A DNA stretch of 64,000 nucleotides from Lophius americanus. Taxonomy: Eukaryota; Chordata; Actinopteri; Lophiiformes; Lophiidae. Shown here piece after piece: positions 48,101-60,909 of the stretch. The notes beneath the pieces are model-generated. The model saw nothing but the letters and a program-made list of their open reading frames with translations. It was not told where the DNA came from and searched no databases. The stretch spans positions 1,854,501 through 1,918,500 of the forward strand of contig JBBDHG010000127.1 of assembly GCA_037951165.1 (NCBI GenBank). The letters are read 5' to 3'. Position 1 is the stretch's first letter, and each line of letters starts with the position of its first letter. The position numbers were made by a program, and so were the translations under genes.

Positions 48101-51100
48101 TTGATGAAATACGAAAAAAAAATATGTTTCACTTTACAAAAGTGTTTTCATGCATACATTGACTTTACCTTCACAGAGGCAAAATCAGGAAATTTCCACC
48201 AATGAAATGAGGAAAACATGATGTGGATCATTTTTCATTAGTTTATTTGAAGGAAAGGTGGAAAATGTCCATGATCGCAAAGAGATCAGAAAACACTCAG
48301 CATGATCTAACCTCAATGAACTCAATGCCCCAACAACATCTGCACAATCCACAACAAAAACACTACATGTTATTAAAACAACAGGAAGAAAAGTATTGAT
48401 AAAAAAGATAAAAGAAGTCTATAAATATGACTTGCTTACACAAGCAAGTTGAGACATCATTGATCATAATTACGATAAAAAATATATTTACATTTTTCCT
48501 CCGAGCTCACCTTTATGTTACCTTTATATGATTAAATTGATGGAATAAAATGACTAGTGGATTTTTGATCTTGCATAAGAAAACAGAACAAATACTTAAT
48601 CGCTTTTTTTGACAGTGTGAATGTTTATTTTGATTCCCGGGACACTGCGTTGCCAGTAAAATACTGAAGCCTTACACAGGCAGACACTCCTGCAAATCCC
48701 TGAACTCACGCCGACTCCAGCCCTCGGCATCTTTGATCCACAGAACAAATGTTTTTAACTGTTCCAAGATCAAGGCTAGTGGATAAGGGAGCGATGGGAG
48801 CTCTCTGGACCATGTCTTCCGCTCTCGATCAACTTTTCCCCCTCCACTGACATTTTTAAGACAAACATGTTTCCAATAGCATGTGGTTACCCTTAGGGGG
48901 TTCAGTATTTATGATATTTTATATACATTACTTTCCCAAGCCCAGACTTTTTTTTCCTTTTTCCCACACATTAATGATAAAGCTTAGTCTTTCTCAGTCT
49001 CATACTAATTTGTGCCACACTTATTATATATGTGCAACCTGATTTAATGTCGTCTAGAGGTAAATTGACTCGTACAAATTATAAGGCGTGCAAACAAAGT
49101 TTTTTGCCACATGTTAATGAAATAAGACCTGAGGAAATAATACCACTCCTACTGTCAGGTGTTTAACTTTCTCTTCAAACCCGGAGAAGAAACAGCAGCA
49201 GCCGGGAGGTGTGGATATTGACCAACAACAGACGACAGATGAAAGAGTCCAGCTTGTCTGCTGTCCTTCATTAGGACTTGTCCGGGATGCAGCTGGATGT
49301 ACTTACCTTTAATAGTGTTGATAATTAGCCCTGCCATTCTACAATCTCCCGATGTAAACACACTGCCACTCACACACATAACCACACACACACACACTAC
49401 AGAGTTTATTACTTGGAAGGGAATCATTATGAGGGATAATTTGAAAGCAATTTTGAGGCTCACCTATTACCTCTGTTTTGGTTCCTCCTGGTCATTAGTG
49501 GGGCTGTCAGGAAGATTGAATATTACACATTTTAGTGGGGGGGTCCCTGACTCCAGGTGTCAGGATAAGTTAAGTAGAGCAAACGCAATGACAGACCATC
49601 ACATAAAGCCACATAACCCTGTCGCCCTAACAGCACATACATTTGTGGTTTCTGGGAGAAAAATTAGTTTACTCTGTTATTTCGCTATCAACATGGGGGT
49701 TATGATTCCAACTGAGATCATTCTGGGATCTGATTGGATACGCCATTTGTGCTAGAGGTGCAGAAGGACGTTAAGCACATCTCAGCACAGGTTTTTTAAT
49801 GCGAAAAATTAATCACAGTTTTAGGAGATGTACCAGAGAGCCTGTGGAATATCAATAAAGGCCCCAATTATGAACTTGAGGCACGGCCATTGTCTGTGCC
49901 GCACCTTCCTCCTTGCCGGATTAATTATGAGGCCGCTTTTTACCTGCTGATTTTATTAAGCCTTTTCATGTCTCAACTTCCATCTATTCTTTGGGTATTA
50001 ATATGCAGATCAAAATAGAGACAGGTTTTCTCTGGCAAACAGCGAGGTCATGCGTCCAAATTAGCATATTACTAATCTACATAAAATTGCACCAAAGACA
50101 GTCTTGTTAGAGTTCCAGCTCAGGGTGCAGTTTCAGATGGATTCAAGCGTGACAGGGTTTAGGGGGCTTGTTATTCTAAATGTAACACTATTAACTTTAC
50201 ACCAGTACATTCCATGCTATATGCTTGCATATATTTCATCTGAATAGAGCTGCATTCATGGTCTGATTTACAACTCAGTCCGTTTAAAACTTCACTCACT
50301 CAACTGTTTCAGCTTAAAGAATTAAAGGGCCAAATTGAAAGACGGGGAGAGAGTGAAAGAGGTGTCTCTGCCAATGTCTTAAGGCTTATTGAGACACAGT
50401 TGTGACACATGCCAGCCCAGACCCATGAATAATCTGCCTGGCTGTTGCTGATATTTACAAGCTGAATGCAAATGTCATCGTTTCAATATATCATCTTTCT
50501 CCCCTTGCTCCTAGCGCTTGGGTCTGTTTTGTATTCTTTCAGCATTTTAAGGTAAAGCTAGAGGAAATTAAATCATGATATTATTACTGGGAAAGGTCAG
50601 AACATAAATATTTCATAATCTGATATTTCTGTGTGGTAGATTGGGTTTATGCATGGTGATGCACATGGCTGTGAGAATATATAAATATCAGACTACTGTA
50701 TCGTATTCTTAGCTAAGCATTTTCATACAGTGGTGGCAGAAAAATCGAATTTTTTTTGCTGAATATCCAAACTCTGGTCTGAATTTGGACAATGGAAGCG
50801 CGGCAGTGCTTTACAGTCTTTGCTCCAGCTGTCTTCCATAACTTAATCCCTTTTACCACTTCAGACAGATCAATAAGGTTCTATACCTGCTGTCCAACTA
50901 ATAAAATGGTCGGGTAACCCAAGTCTGCGCGGCATGTCCTGGGGTGCTGAGGCCCACAAGTCTGCGCTCTCTGGCACCCCACACCCTTTCCTTTCTTAAT
51001 GATCAGGATTAGAAAGGCAGGGGCCTCTACTGTAGGAGGAAGCAGCTGCTTCCATGCTCATTATAACCTCACAGCTCTATAGAGTGGTAACAGCTGGAAC

Positions 51101-53822
51101 ACACGTTTCAGAGGGAGAGAGCTGGGATACTTTGGAGATCTCATGTGGCAATAAGAATTCCAGATTTAGCAGTGAGCGGTAGTGCCGTGACATTGCATGA
51201 CAAACACATGACAAAGGGAGCAGAAGTGGGCCGACTGATGTATTAAGTGAGTCATTTGTTTAGCTGTTTTGTAATCTGACGCTATCGAGCGATCCGGCTC
51301 AACTTCTCTGTTGCCTTGGCGTCGCCTCCTTATCGCCGAGCGTGGATGAAGAGATGGATCTGTTGCAAAATCAAAACAGGGTGTTGCTTAATAGCGCGGC
51401 GTAATGAAGGGCTGTGGCGGAGTTAAATGACAACCGTTATCTCCACCAGACTATATCTGCGTGTGATGATAATAAAAAGATGAGGCCGGCTAATGGAAGG
51501 GATGTTAGAGTACATTGATAAGGCTGCCTAGCCGCACTCCAGTTACAAATATTGCTTCAATGAATTGATCATCCTTTGAATTCTTAATGGGACTGGGGCG
51601 GTCTGCGCCGTGATGATAAAACAGGGATGACGTGCAAAAAAGACAGGCCATTTTGGCAATTTAATACAACAGACGCAGACGTCAGCCAGACGTAAATACA
51701 CAACTGTAGTGTTAGGAAATTGAATGGAAAAAGTTGCCACACTCAAACATCCTAAATACCTGCAGAAATTGAGTTCCAACCGTATAAACTCTCAGAGAGT
51801 ATCCATTTTTTTTCTTTTTTCCTGCCAGCAGCATCACAGCCATCCTGCTGTGAGAATGTGAAATATCCCTGCCGGCTGGCAAGGCCAAGGCTGCAGTTCA
51901 GGCGAGACGGACTCAGTATATTACCCAACACATTGCTTTCTACAATTCTCTACTAATTGTCTGGAAGGTTCCTCATTTAGGTGTGGAATAATACTGACTG
52001 TGTAATGAATTGAAATTCCACTGCTTTGCTCCCTGGGGTCACATTCAAAATATCCAGCTTCATAGAGCTGGGAATCTAAAGTTTAGCCTCTAGTATGAGG
52101 TAATGAAGAGCTGTGCGTTTTCAGAGGACTTCCTCCTCCGCCGTGATGAGGCAGCTGTACCTTTGGGCCTATTATCGCAGCCCTGCCATGACAGGTACAG
52201 CAGTTTCACAACCACACACCTTGAGCTTTCATTACAGGGGACTTCTGAGGAGATGCTGGAATCATAACAAGGACTTTTATGTTCCTACATCCATCCTAAC
52301 GTGGCTGGGATAGGGCTCCAATAATGCAGGGAGACGGCAAGGAGAGGAAGAGGTAAAGAAGCAATAAAACAAATGAAACCGAGGCGCAGTGAGATATGAA
52401 AAAACAGGCGTGAGAATATGACAGCGGGGAAATAAAGGAGTTTGAATTATAATGCAGAAAATAGCAAAAGCTCCACAGCGGGCCAAAAGTAACTCCATAG
52501 CAAGCCTCCTTGCTATGACTGAACTACTGAGTGTTAGGGCACCGTGTGGGTCTGCATACATCCTGGGCCGCCAACTCCCCGCTGATGAGTAACGAAGTTG
52601 ACCCAGGGCTTTCAGCCGTTCGCCACTTGAGGCCCTGGATTATTTGTTGGGTTAATGTAAGCAGGCAAACAGTGTTTCCAGTGATCAAGAGCTGAGAGAA
52701 AACTGCTGTCCTCTCTGTGGGAATCTTCTGACTAGGCGTTCCTTTGATTCCAGAAAGGCTGTCTCTGTTTCCTACATCAGCCCCTCACAGTTTACAGCAA
52801 CTCCTTGGGGTGGATGCTCCGTGCAGCTGTGGGCATGTGGAGATTGTTGGAGAGACACAGGAACAGAGAGGGAAGAGGGCTAAGCTAAAGCTCATTATGC
52901 TTCTTCCTTACAGGCGTTGTGTGGATATTCTATTAGCCGTATCTAAACTGTAATTGTACCATTGGGGGGAGGGGACAGTGTTGTCGGGGTGCCAGGCTTT
53001 CTCTCAGCGACTAGCGAAGTGTGGTAATCTCACACACCATCTCATTACAGTTTAAACCCCCAGCAGCTGCTCGCATTAGACTTTTATTACACGCTGCTGC
53101 TCACAGCTGTGCTTGGCATAGCCCTGGACAGGATGGTGAGAGACGGGAACAAAGACAGACAGACACAGGGATTCCAGCACAACATTTGGCTCCCATCAAA
53201 AAAGTGGAAATATTGAAGCAGAGGGTTGTAGTGACCCTGACAGCCTCTCAGTGTGATAACTCTGCGGCCCCCTCTACCCGAGACCCTAAACTGAGGCCAA
53301 GGACAGTCGCACAGATGGACCCAGTCAAAGCAACTCAGATCGGGAATCAATCAAAACTGCTGGACGAGTAGTCATGCAAAGCTTCTCACCGGGACTGCTT
53401 TCATAAGCGTTTGAGTCGCTCTGAAACCAGTATGGGGCGGTGGAAGTCTTATCTCAACAGTCACATCTGTTTTGAGCCACTGTGTGTTCGTGTGTGTGTG
53501 TGTGCGTGCATGTGTCTTCGCATGCATACTGGCTATAAACACGCCACCTTGAACAACTGTAGAGGATATATATTATCTTTTTATGTCTTCTAATCATGAC
53601 ACTGGATCTTACTGAGCTCCAGACTCAAAACCACAGCCTGAGAAGATGTTGACACCAAATATAATGTCTATTTTGATTTATTTCCTCTTTTTTTTCTCCT
53701 GTACTTTGTGTTTATGCACCTCAAACATACCCACATTTCTTACCCATTTGCAGATTTATTCTTTTTGCCCATTCTACACAGCAGTACTGACACTTTATAT
53801 GCATGTATGTGCACATGCACAT

Positions 53823-53828
<6 letters not shown>

Positions 53829-53907
<79 letters not shown>
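53829..53907. repeat. (AT)n microsatellite, about 39 units
   Basis: Pure AT tract flanked on the left by gcacatgcacatacacac and on the right by tatgtaggtatatgtgcatg. The flanks are imperfect inverted copies of each other, so the whole 53800-53940 segment is a near-palindrome. Confidence 0.95.
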
Positions 53908-53914
<7 letters not shown>

Positions 53915-54509
53915 TTATGTAGGTATATGTGCATGCATGTGTGCCCGTTTGTGTACCTTATGTAAATCTGTATTCGTCAGAATTTGTATATCCAAAACTA
54001 CACCAAGATACCAGCTCAAATTCCTTATAACAATGGAACCGCTTACTGATTCACATTCTGTTCCAGAATACACCCTTAAATGTATTTCCATAATATGACA
54101 TTCATGTCATAGTCTTCGCTACACTGCCCGACGTGTGGGCAAATGATTAATCTTCCCATTCCAAAATTTTTCACTGGTGCCATTATTAATTTCAATAATG
54201 GTCCAGCAGTTTGCATATCTAAATTCTAAAAGGAGGAGTATCGTAAATGGATAAAAGAGGAGTCTTCCAGCCGCTCAAAGTCCAACACTCAAAGTAAAGA
54301 ACATCCCCTCAGTGTCCTCAGTGGCGTGATTCTATGCTGAAGAATTCTATCTCGGCATACCCTGAAAAATGATAGTGATAAATATTTTTATTATGGTTCC
54401 CTTTCTTAAGGATATTTCATTCATGGTTCTTACATCTTATATTTGTTTCATTTTAGCTCAGTGTAAGAGTCTGTTCTGCAATTTGATTTCATTTATGGTT
54501 GCTCTTCTA

Positions 54510-54511
<2 letters not shown>

Positions 54512-54540
<29 letters not shown>

Positions 54541-54541
54541 G

Positions 54542-54572
<31 letters not shown>

Positions 54573-54600
54573 CACACGCACACAAACACACACACAAATA
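54512..54600. repeat. (CT)n-(CA)n compound microsatellite followed by GA-rich tract
   Basis: A CT run at 54512-54520 leads into CA repeats with G and A interruptions to about 54596, then a GA-rich tract to 54656. Simple sequence only. Confidence 0.95.
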
Positions 54601-55034
54601 CAAACAGAGAGAGGGAGACAAATAGAAAGAGAGGGAGAGCAGAGAGAGAGAAAGACTGAGTTACTTGAGTTGACAACTAGTTACTATTTATGTCATTAAT
54701 TCTTTATCATTCTCTAGCTGCATGAAAAAGTTTGTGTTAGCTTATGATTGGCGAGAGGAGGGTGCAGAGAATGTGGACAGGAAGACAGATTGAGAGCAGG
54801 GACAGTTAGATAAGAAATATGACAGATAATGGGGATGGATGTAGTGGCCATACAGGGAGCCGATAACTGAGAATACAGCAGCTGATTCATGACAGAATGT
54901 TACATCCATGGGGACAGAGTTGGTAGAAATACACACATTTCTTACTCAAACAGAAGAACAATTACTTGTTACAAAAGACTCTGGTAAAGTAAAAGAATTT
55001 GTCATGTCTTTAGTCAATTGGAAGTAAAAAATAA

Positions 55035-55070
55035 AAGATAAGACAAGGTAAGATAAGATAAGATAAGATT
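55035..55070. repeat. (AAGAT)n tail of the LINE
   Basis: Several taagataagat units directly abut the conserved LINE 3' terminus. LINEs of this group characteristically end in short tandem tails of this kind rather than poly(A). Confidence 0.85.
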
Positions 55071-55232
55071 AACCTTTATTAGTCCCACAACAGGGAAATT
55101 GCAGTGTTACAGCAGCAGGAGCATAAAACAGAATAACATTATATACAATTAAATTAAATTAAATTAAACGTGCAGTTGAAATGTGAACATGTTGAATAGT
55201 ATACTGTCCCATAGTGCAAACTGCAAGTGAGG

Positions 55233-55234
<2 letters not shown>

Positions 55235-55316
<82 letters not shown>
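55235..55316. repeat. (TG)n microsatellite inside the dead LINE, about 41 units
   Basis: Uninterrupted TG tract of about 82 bp between the LINE's truncated RT domain and its 3' terminal sequence. It occupies the place where the catalytic and C-terminal RT parts would be. Confidence 0.97.
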
Positions 55317-55318
<2 letters not shown>

Positions 55319-58057
55319 ACTAGCAGTGCTGGTTAAATGGTAAAGCGTGAAGAGATTCCGAGCCAGGATCGTTCCCTGTGGGGCCCCCCTACTGCAGACA
55401 ACCACGTCCGACACACATTCTCACAAGTCCTCACATACTGTGGACGATTGGTCAGGTAGTCCAGGATCCACAATGCGAGGTGCTTATCTACTCCGGTCTG
55501 TTCCAGTTTGTCCCTCAGAAGTTTGGGCTGGATGGTGTTGAAAGCACTGGAGAAATAAAAGAAGGTGATCCTCACGGTGCTTCCAGGCTTCTCCAGGTGT
55601 GAAAGGGCTCAGTGGAGTAGGAAGATGATGGCGTCGTCCACCCCGATGTTAGACTGGTAGGTGAACTGAAGGGGGTCCATCGACAGGCTGACCAGCGGGC
55701 GGAGATGACCAAGGACCAGTCGCTCCAGGGTCTTCATCAGGTGGTATGTTAATGCCATCGACCACGGGCCCGGCCGGGCTGTGGCCTTCCTCAACTTGAT
55801 CTTCCTTAACTGGTTCCTCACCTGGAGTGTTGTGAGGGACAGAGGTGCAGGGGGGCTGTGTGTTTGGGGGGCCGTGTGTTGGGGGGTTGGGGGGGTTGGA
55901 TGGTTAGTGGATGATAGCTGCTGGGGCTGTTAGGTGGAGCAGTGGGATGTGGCTGGGAGTTCAGTGCAGTGGGAGAGGAGGTGAGGGTGGGTCAGTGCAC
56001 TGAGGGTTCCAGCCGTGGGAGTCAGGCTGAAGGATTGAGGGCAGATGAGTGGTCAAACCGGTTAAAAAACTGGTTCAGGTTATCTGCCCACTATTGGTCC
56101 CCTGCAGCTTGGGAGTTTGGCCCCTTGAAGCCTGAGCTTGTTTTCAGGCTTTTCCAAACACCACTGGTGTTGTTCTACTGCAGCTGGTCTTCCATCTTCT
56201 TCCTGTAGGAGTTCTTCCCTCTCTGATCTTCCTCCTCAGTTCCTATTGCACAACCTTCAGCTCCTCCTTGTTTCCTGACCTAAAGGTCCTCTTCTTCTCC
56301 TTCAGGAGGACCTTTATGTCCGGACTTTTCTGTGCGGAGAAACACCGCACAGTCCTGGTGGGTACGGTGTTCTCCACACAGAAGTTGATATAGTCCGTGA
56401 TGCAGTCTTTAATCTTCCCAGGGGAGGGACGGGTGATGAGGTGTATGCCTCCTTGGTGTTGACATAAAACAAGTCAAGGGTCCTATTGTCCCTGGTGCAG
56501 AATGTGACATACTGTGTGAAATTGGGCAGTGTGGTGGAATGGGGGGCATGGTTGAAGTCACCGGAGATCAGGAGGAGAGCCTGTGGGGGCTGTGTCTGCA
56601 GCCTGCTAGTCACCGAGTTGATGACATCACAGGCAGCGTCGCCGTTGGCAGAATGGGGAATGTACGCTGCTATTGCGATAACATGCGAGAAAAGTACAGG
56701 CTCTGAAATATAGTAGCTCTTTGAAGGATATTTCTATCTGCTGTTTTGTTTTTCTTACTCAGCCGACCCTCATGTCTTATTAACATAATGTTATTATAAT
56801 ATTAGCCCTTAAGAACCCAGAACCATTTGTCCTGTATGGGAAATATGAAATAGACTAAATGGACCATATGGAACACATTTATGAATTTCTGAAAGACTGC
56901 ACCCAGTGTCAGAGATGTGAATTGTTACATAGGTTTATGTTAAATCGGACCCTCATGGAACATTTTTTCATTTGAAAATAAATCTCCCTGACAGTTTCCT
57001 ATTTAGGATTCTTATTTAGCCAGTTTATATTCACAATTCTATAACATATATCAAACTTAGAACTTCTCTGCTTAGGTTAAACAGAGGGAAAATGTGAAAA
57101 TATATTGAAAATGAAGCTGCATCATTTTGGAGGGTGTCTCAAGACATAGAAATGACTTCGTGCTAGAAAATGAGCCTCAGACTGATTTGTAGTCGATCAC
57201 AGTCAGTCAATTCAACCAGTAACAGTTTAAACGTCTCTTATGCTTTTTGGCAATTGAGCCTCGGCTTAATGGTAACATATTAACAAAAAAATTATTTCTT
57301 CAGTGAATTTATAATGACCATGCTTGTCACATTTGACACATTTTTTTTATAGATCGGAGGGGTCCAGAAGTGGGAGTTCAACAGGAGAAAGCTGGATGAG
57401 GATCTTTTTTTGACATTTAAATGGGTTTTGAATCCACAAGCTTCTAATGGGTTAATTTAAGGGATTAAGAACTTTATTTCAACTTCTATTACTGCCAAAA
57501 TAATTTCATCAGCTGGATTGGACCATTATGTTGAGCACAAGAAGAGAAAAACAAACTGGAAACGGATCGACTTGTGTTTTGGTTTCTTGTCCATGTTTTG
57601 TCTTCATGTGTATTGTCTCATTTACTTATTGTAACAAGCCTGGGGTCAGATTCGGAAATGTTAGTAGAAAGGACAGATATTTGTGCAAAGAAGTAGGGAT
57701 CCAGTGTAAAATGTTGTCAGAAAAAAATAAATACTATATTAAAGTACAGATGGCTGAATATGTACTATACTTAAGTCCAGAAGTATTTGTACCGCGTATT
57801 TGTACCTCTGCATGACAGATGTGCCTACATAAAAATGTGAACCTAGAATCACCCCTGCTGAGCAGTAGCTCCAGCCATGCTTATAACATTTTTTGTCGAA
57901 AGATGTTTTTACATTTTATTGGAGGATGAAAGAAAAAAATCTGAAAATATTTCAGAAAATGTTTGAAGATCATGAATATCTTATCTCATCTTATGTTTTA
58001 TAGGGGCAAATGCCTACAAAATGTAATGGATGAGTCATGTCAAGTCACGTTTAGGCG

Positions 58058-58172
58058 CTGTGATGATGTTGACAGGATACACCTCTCACCCAGTGTAGGC
58101 TGGAAAAGACTCTAGCCCCCCCCTTACAAGCCCGCAGAAAATAAGCAGTTGCAGAAAGTGCTTGGATGGAAT
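58058..58172 (+). repeat. SINE-like repeat, 3' half
   Basis: The bases acctctcacccagtgtaggc, then tggaaaagactctagccccc, a cc-rich stretch and gcagaaaataagcagttgca match the 3' half of the abundant teleost repeat whose 5' half is present at 1.48-1.74 kb. It ends in a 'gcttggatgga' tail. There is no tRNA-like head in this copy, so it is 5' truncated. Confidence 0.65.
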
Positions 58173-58293
58173 TCAAGTTTATTATAGCCTGAGGTCACAG
58201 ATATAGAACATAATAAAGATTTGAAAAATGAACGGGCCATTGTGTGAAACACAACATCTTATTATTTACATATGAACGTGCATACGGTCATCG

Positions 58294-58480
58294 GATCAGC
58301 CACAACATTAGAACCGGCAACTGGTTCAAACAACAATACGTTTTCTGTTGAACAGGACAAAATAGGAAATGTCAAACTGTGTTACAGTGTCATAAATGAG
58401 GAGATGTAATATTACTGATCAGCCAAAACATTAGAACTGGCATTAACATTGTGGCTGATTGCTGTAAATATAAGGCACAT
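58294..58480. mobile_element. Tc1-like terminal repeats / MITE debris
   Basis: A Tc1-like end (gatcagccacaacattagaa) at 58294-58313 recurs in the same orientation at 58417-58436 (gatcagccaaaacattagaa). An inverted copy (taacattgtggctgat) follows at 58445-58460. The second and third copies form a short inverted repeat around an 8-10 bp spacer. No transposase sequence lies between them. The end motif is the same as in the relic at 40.2 kb. Confidence 0.65.
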
Positions 58481-60909
58481 GAAGATATAAGCATAGCAAT
58501 GTAAAACAGGGTCTTACTGTTTATTTTAAGCATAGAAAACATTTGTTGAACCCTCTTAGAAAGATGCCTGTTTCTGTGTAAAAAATGTATATCCTTGATA
58601 AAAAACAGGCTACCAATCCCATGTTTAGTCTCCATAATTAGCCAGCAAATCCATAGCATGACATTGTAAATACTCTGGAGGATGTTGTATTAGCTTGTCC
58701 TCCCTGCGTGTATAAGCAGTGTACAAGAAGAATAAAATAACAAACAAAATATAATGTAACGACACCAAACGGCACCGCTGTTCAAAATATGTATATATGA
58801 ATTAATATTTTGTATCAGTCTAAACAGATCCAGAACATTACGATGCTGATATTTTTACAGGACTACTAAATCAAATGCTAAACTGTAGATTGGACCCCAT
58901 ATTGCCTGTACTCATCTATGTGTCTATCTTCTGTGCGCTCCTGTAAGTCAGTCCGTTCAGGCTCATTGTGTGTCTCACCTTGAGAGAGTGTGACTGCTGG
59001 TTGTTGCAGAGGACACTGGGACACTCCCCAGCTGGGGAGGGAGATGAGGCACAGCTGGGGATAATTAAACCCAGCACTGTCTTCACGAAGGAGCTGGGCA
59101 GCCATAATGGTCTGGTGTCCCCCGAACAGAGCAGCTTGGACGAAGCCTGACTACACCCCAGTCTCCCTTCACTCTGTTCCCAGATCAGAAAAAAAAGCAA
59201 TAAATTTGACAGCGACTCAGCGGTGGAAATCTGTTTGGATAAAACCCCAAAGACACAGCTTGACTTTGTTGTTATTTCGCTAAATGAGAAATACTTTGTC
59301 ATACCTCTCATCCCCTCACATATGTGCTTTTGCAGCGACAGACAATACTAGATAATTGGCCTAAGCACCGACAACATAGAGGTTAACTCCAACAGACCTG
59401 GCCAACGTTATCAGCTCTGAATTTGCCTTGGCTCTGTATGAAGCATGGAAGCCGGCCATATCACAGCCAGGGCTTGCCTGCTTCAAGCTGGGGCTGAGGT
59501 TTGCCTAATTTGAGGAATGTTTTTTACTGTTTCTCCTCCACAAGCCTGATTAATTTACAATGGCACCACTCTCTGCCTCTGCTGTGCTGGTTCTGTATCA
59601 TTGGAAATGAAATGGTTTACTTTGGATGTTGTGTCTGTAAAGTGAAACCCTCTCCAGATCTCTCAAATATCTTTTTAAAAACCCATATAGCATGCCAAAT
59701 CAAACAGCTTTAGCCTGAATGAACTGACCTGTCCCACATACAGAACCCCTTTACTTGGTGCAATGATAAAACAGCACTTTCCAGGAACCATCAAACTTCT
59801 GGCTGATGCCAAAGCTGTTGAGGTGAATGAGCTAGTGCACAAAAATTGCATTGCGATTAATCAGAAGAGGCTTTGGGGTAAGGCACTGCTGGCTTTGCCA
59901 CGGCTATCACCACAGCTTAGACATCCCGCTGGTTGCTAGAATAAGTTTGTCCGCTGAACGGAAGCATATGATCACAAAGGCGTTGAGCGGGCTCATTAAT
60001 GAGCGTGTTAATGGCATCCTCAATCACTCTGAGAACACTAAGTTGTAGCACGAGCTGTCGATACAGCAGACATTCACTGCCGTCATGAAGTTACATTTTA
60101 CGGGTCTGTAAAATTTGTTTGCGGACATTTTATTTGCCACCTCTCAATAACTATGTTTGAAATACAGCCAATGCAGAGCATGTCAGGGCATCTATTTCAC
60201 TCTGTAATGAGATGATTTCTTATGCTCTCCAGGTTGTAAACATAAGCTGTAAATAATACACATCTCCCTTCTTTATTACTCTCACTATTTGTCTACCTGA
60301 CTGCAGCCATCACCTTTGTGTAACCCTGTCACCTTTGCCATAAAACGAGTCAAACAAAGCAATTCATTAGCTGTGGTTAGGTGAGTCATCGTTCTGATAA
60401 GAGCCTCCTTGGTGAGTTTGAGAAAGAACTTCATTGCAAAAATCTTTCTCGGTTGAAGGGAGTCCAATTGCACCAGTTACAACCATTTTTCATTTGATCA
60501 CAAAGTGCACTCTTAGATAAAAGGACTTTCATTGGCTGTGATTACCATTTCATTGCCTGAGCTTTCACATAAAACTGTATTTTTACAAAGCAAAGCTGCT
60601 TTTTTCCATCACAGTCAATTTCCATTACAAGCGAGGATCTCGTTGGCAGGTATCAATAGCTCTGCTGGAGAAAAAACGCACTCACCCACAAATACACAAA
60701 ACCCAACGCAGGCGAATACACAGACATGCACTCACGCACTATGCTCACTCAGACGCGAGGTTCAAAATATACTCTGGGAGTATTATCAAGTGGATTAGGA
60801 GCAGCACTGATAAGGCCTATAAGCAGAGAAGCTCACAAACAAGTCATCTGTTTGTCTATTTGGCCTCCATATTTGCTCCAGTCTGTGTAACCAACATGGA
60901 ATAAGAAGC

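Larger units (their letters stand above)
40791..55034. other. Intergenic or unassigned, no gene recognised
   Basis: This 14-kb stretch has no exon I can defend. It contains CT/CA simple repeats at 42017-42110, 54512-54600 and smaller ones. A GC-rich patch lies at 44.83-45.05 kb and a C/T-rich stop-poor patch at 45.1-45.47 kb. A long AT tract lies at 53.83-53.91 kb. Repeat-free segments near 47.2-47.5, 49.4-50.15 and 51.24-51.54 kb look like possible conserved non-coding sequence. The open frames present are short or simple-sequence. Confidence 0.6.
55035..56720 (-). pseudogene. Truncated, internally deleted CR1/L2/Rex-type LINE
   Basis: Read right to left, it starts inside the AP-endonuclease domain: AAYIPHSANGDAACDVI, then LLISGDFNHAP and TLDLFYVNTKEAY (about 56700-56440). 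After a poorly conserved stretch comes the reverse transcriptase: MKTLERLVLGHLRPLV and DPLQFTYQSNIGVDDAI (55780-55610), then FSSAFNTIQPKLL and RPQYVRT (55560-55420), then GAPQGTIL (55385-55360). The sequence breaks off there. The catalytic F/Y-x-D-D box and everything after it are gone, replaced by a long CA/TG tract. The 3' end reads complement of aacctttattagtcccacaa and finishes in an (ATCTT)n tail at 55035-55070. Frameshifts and missing catalytic residues make it inactive. The exact clade among CR1/L2/Rex1 is uncertain. Confidence 0.88.

Noticed and set aside
49297..49755. 152-codon open frame in the gene-free region
   Set aside because: Starts in a CA-rich patch, has no recognisable family motif, and starts and ends in AT-rich non-coding texture. 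I could not support it as a gene, although it was the longest non-repetitive frame there.
52300..52325. SINE-like 'ctgggatagggctccaa' match
   Set aside because: Only about 18 bases agree with the common repeat and the flanks do not, so chance or extreme decay cannot be separated.
53646..54098. 150-codon open frame
   Set aside because: A third of it is a Tyr-Ile repeat from the (AT)n tract, with no recognisable protein features.
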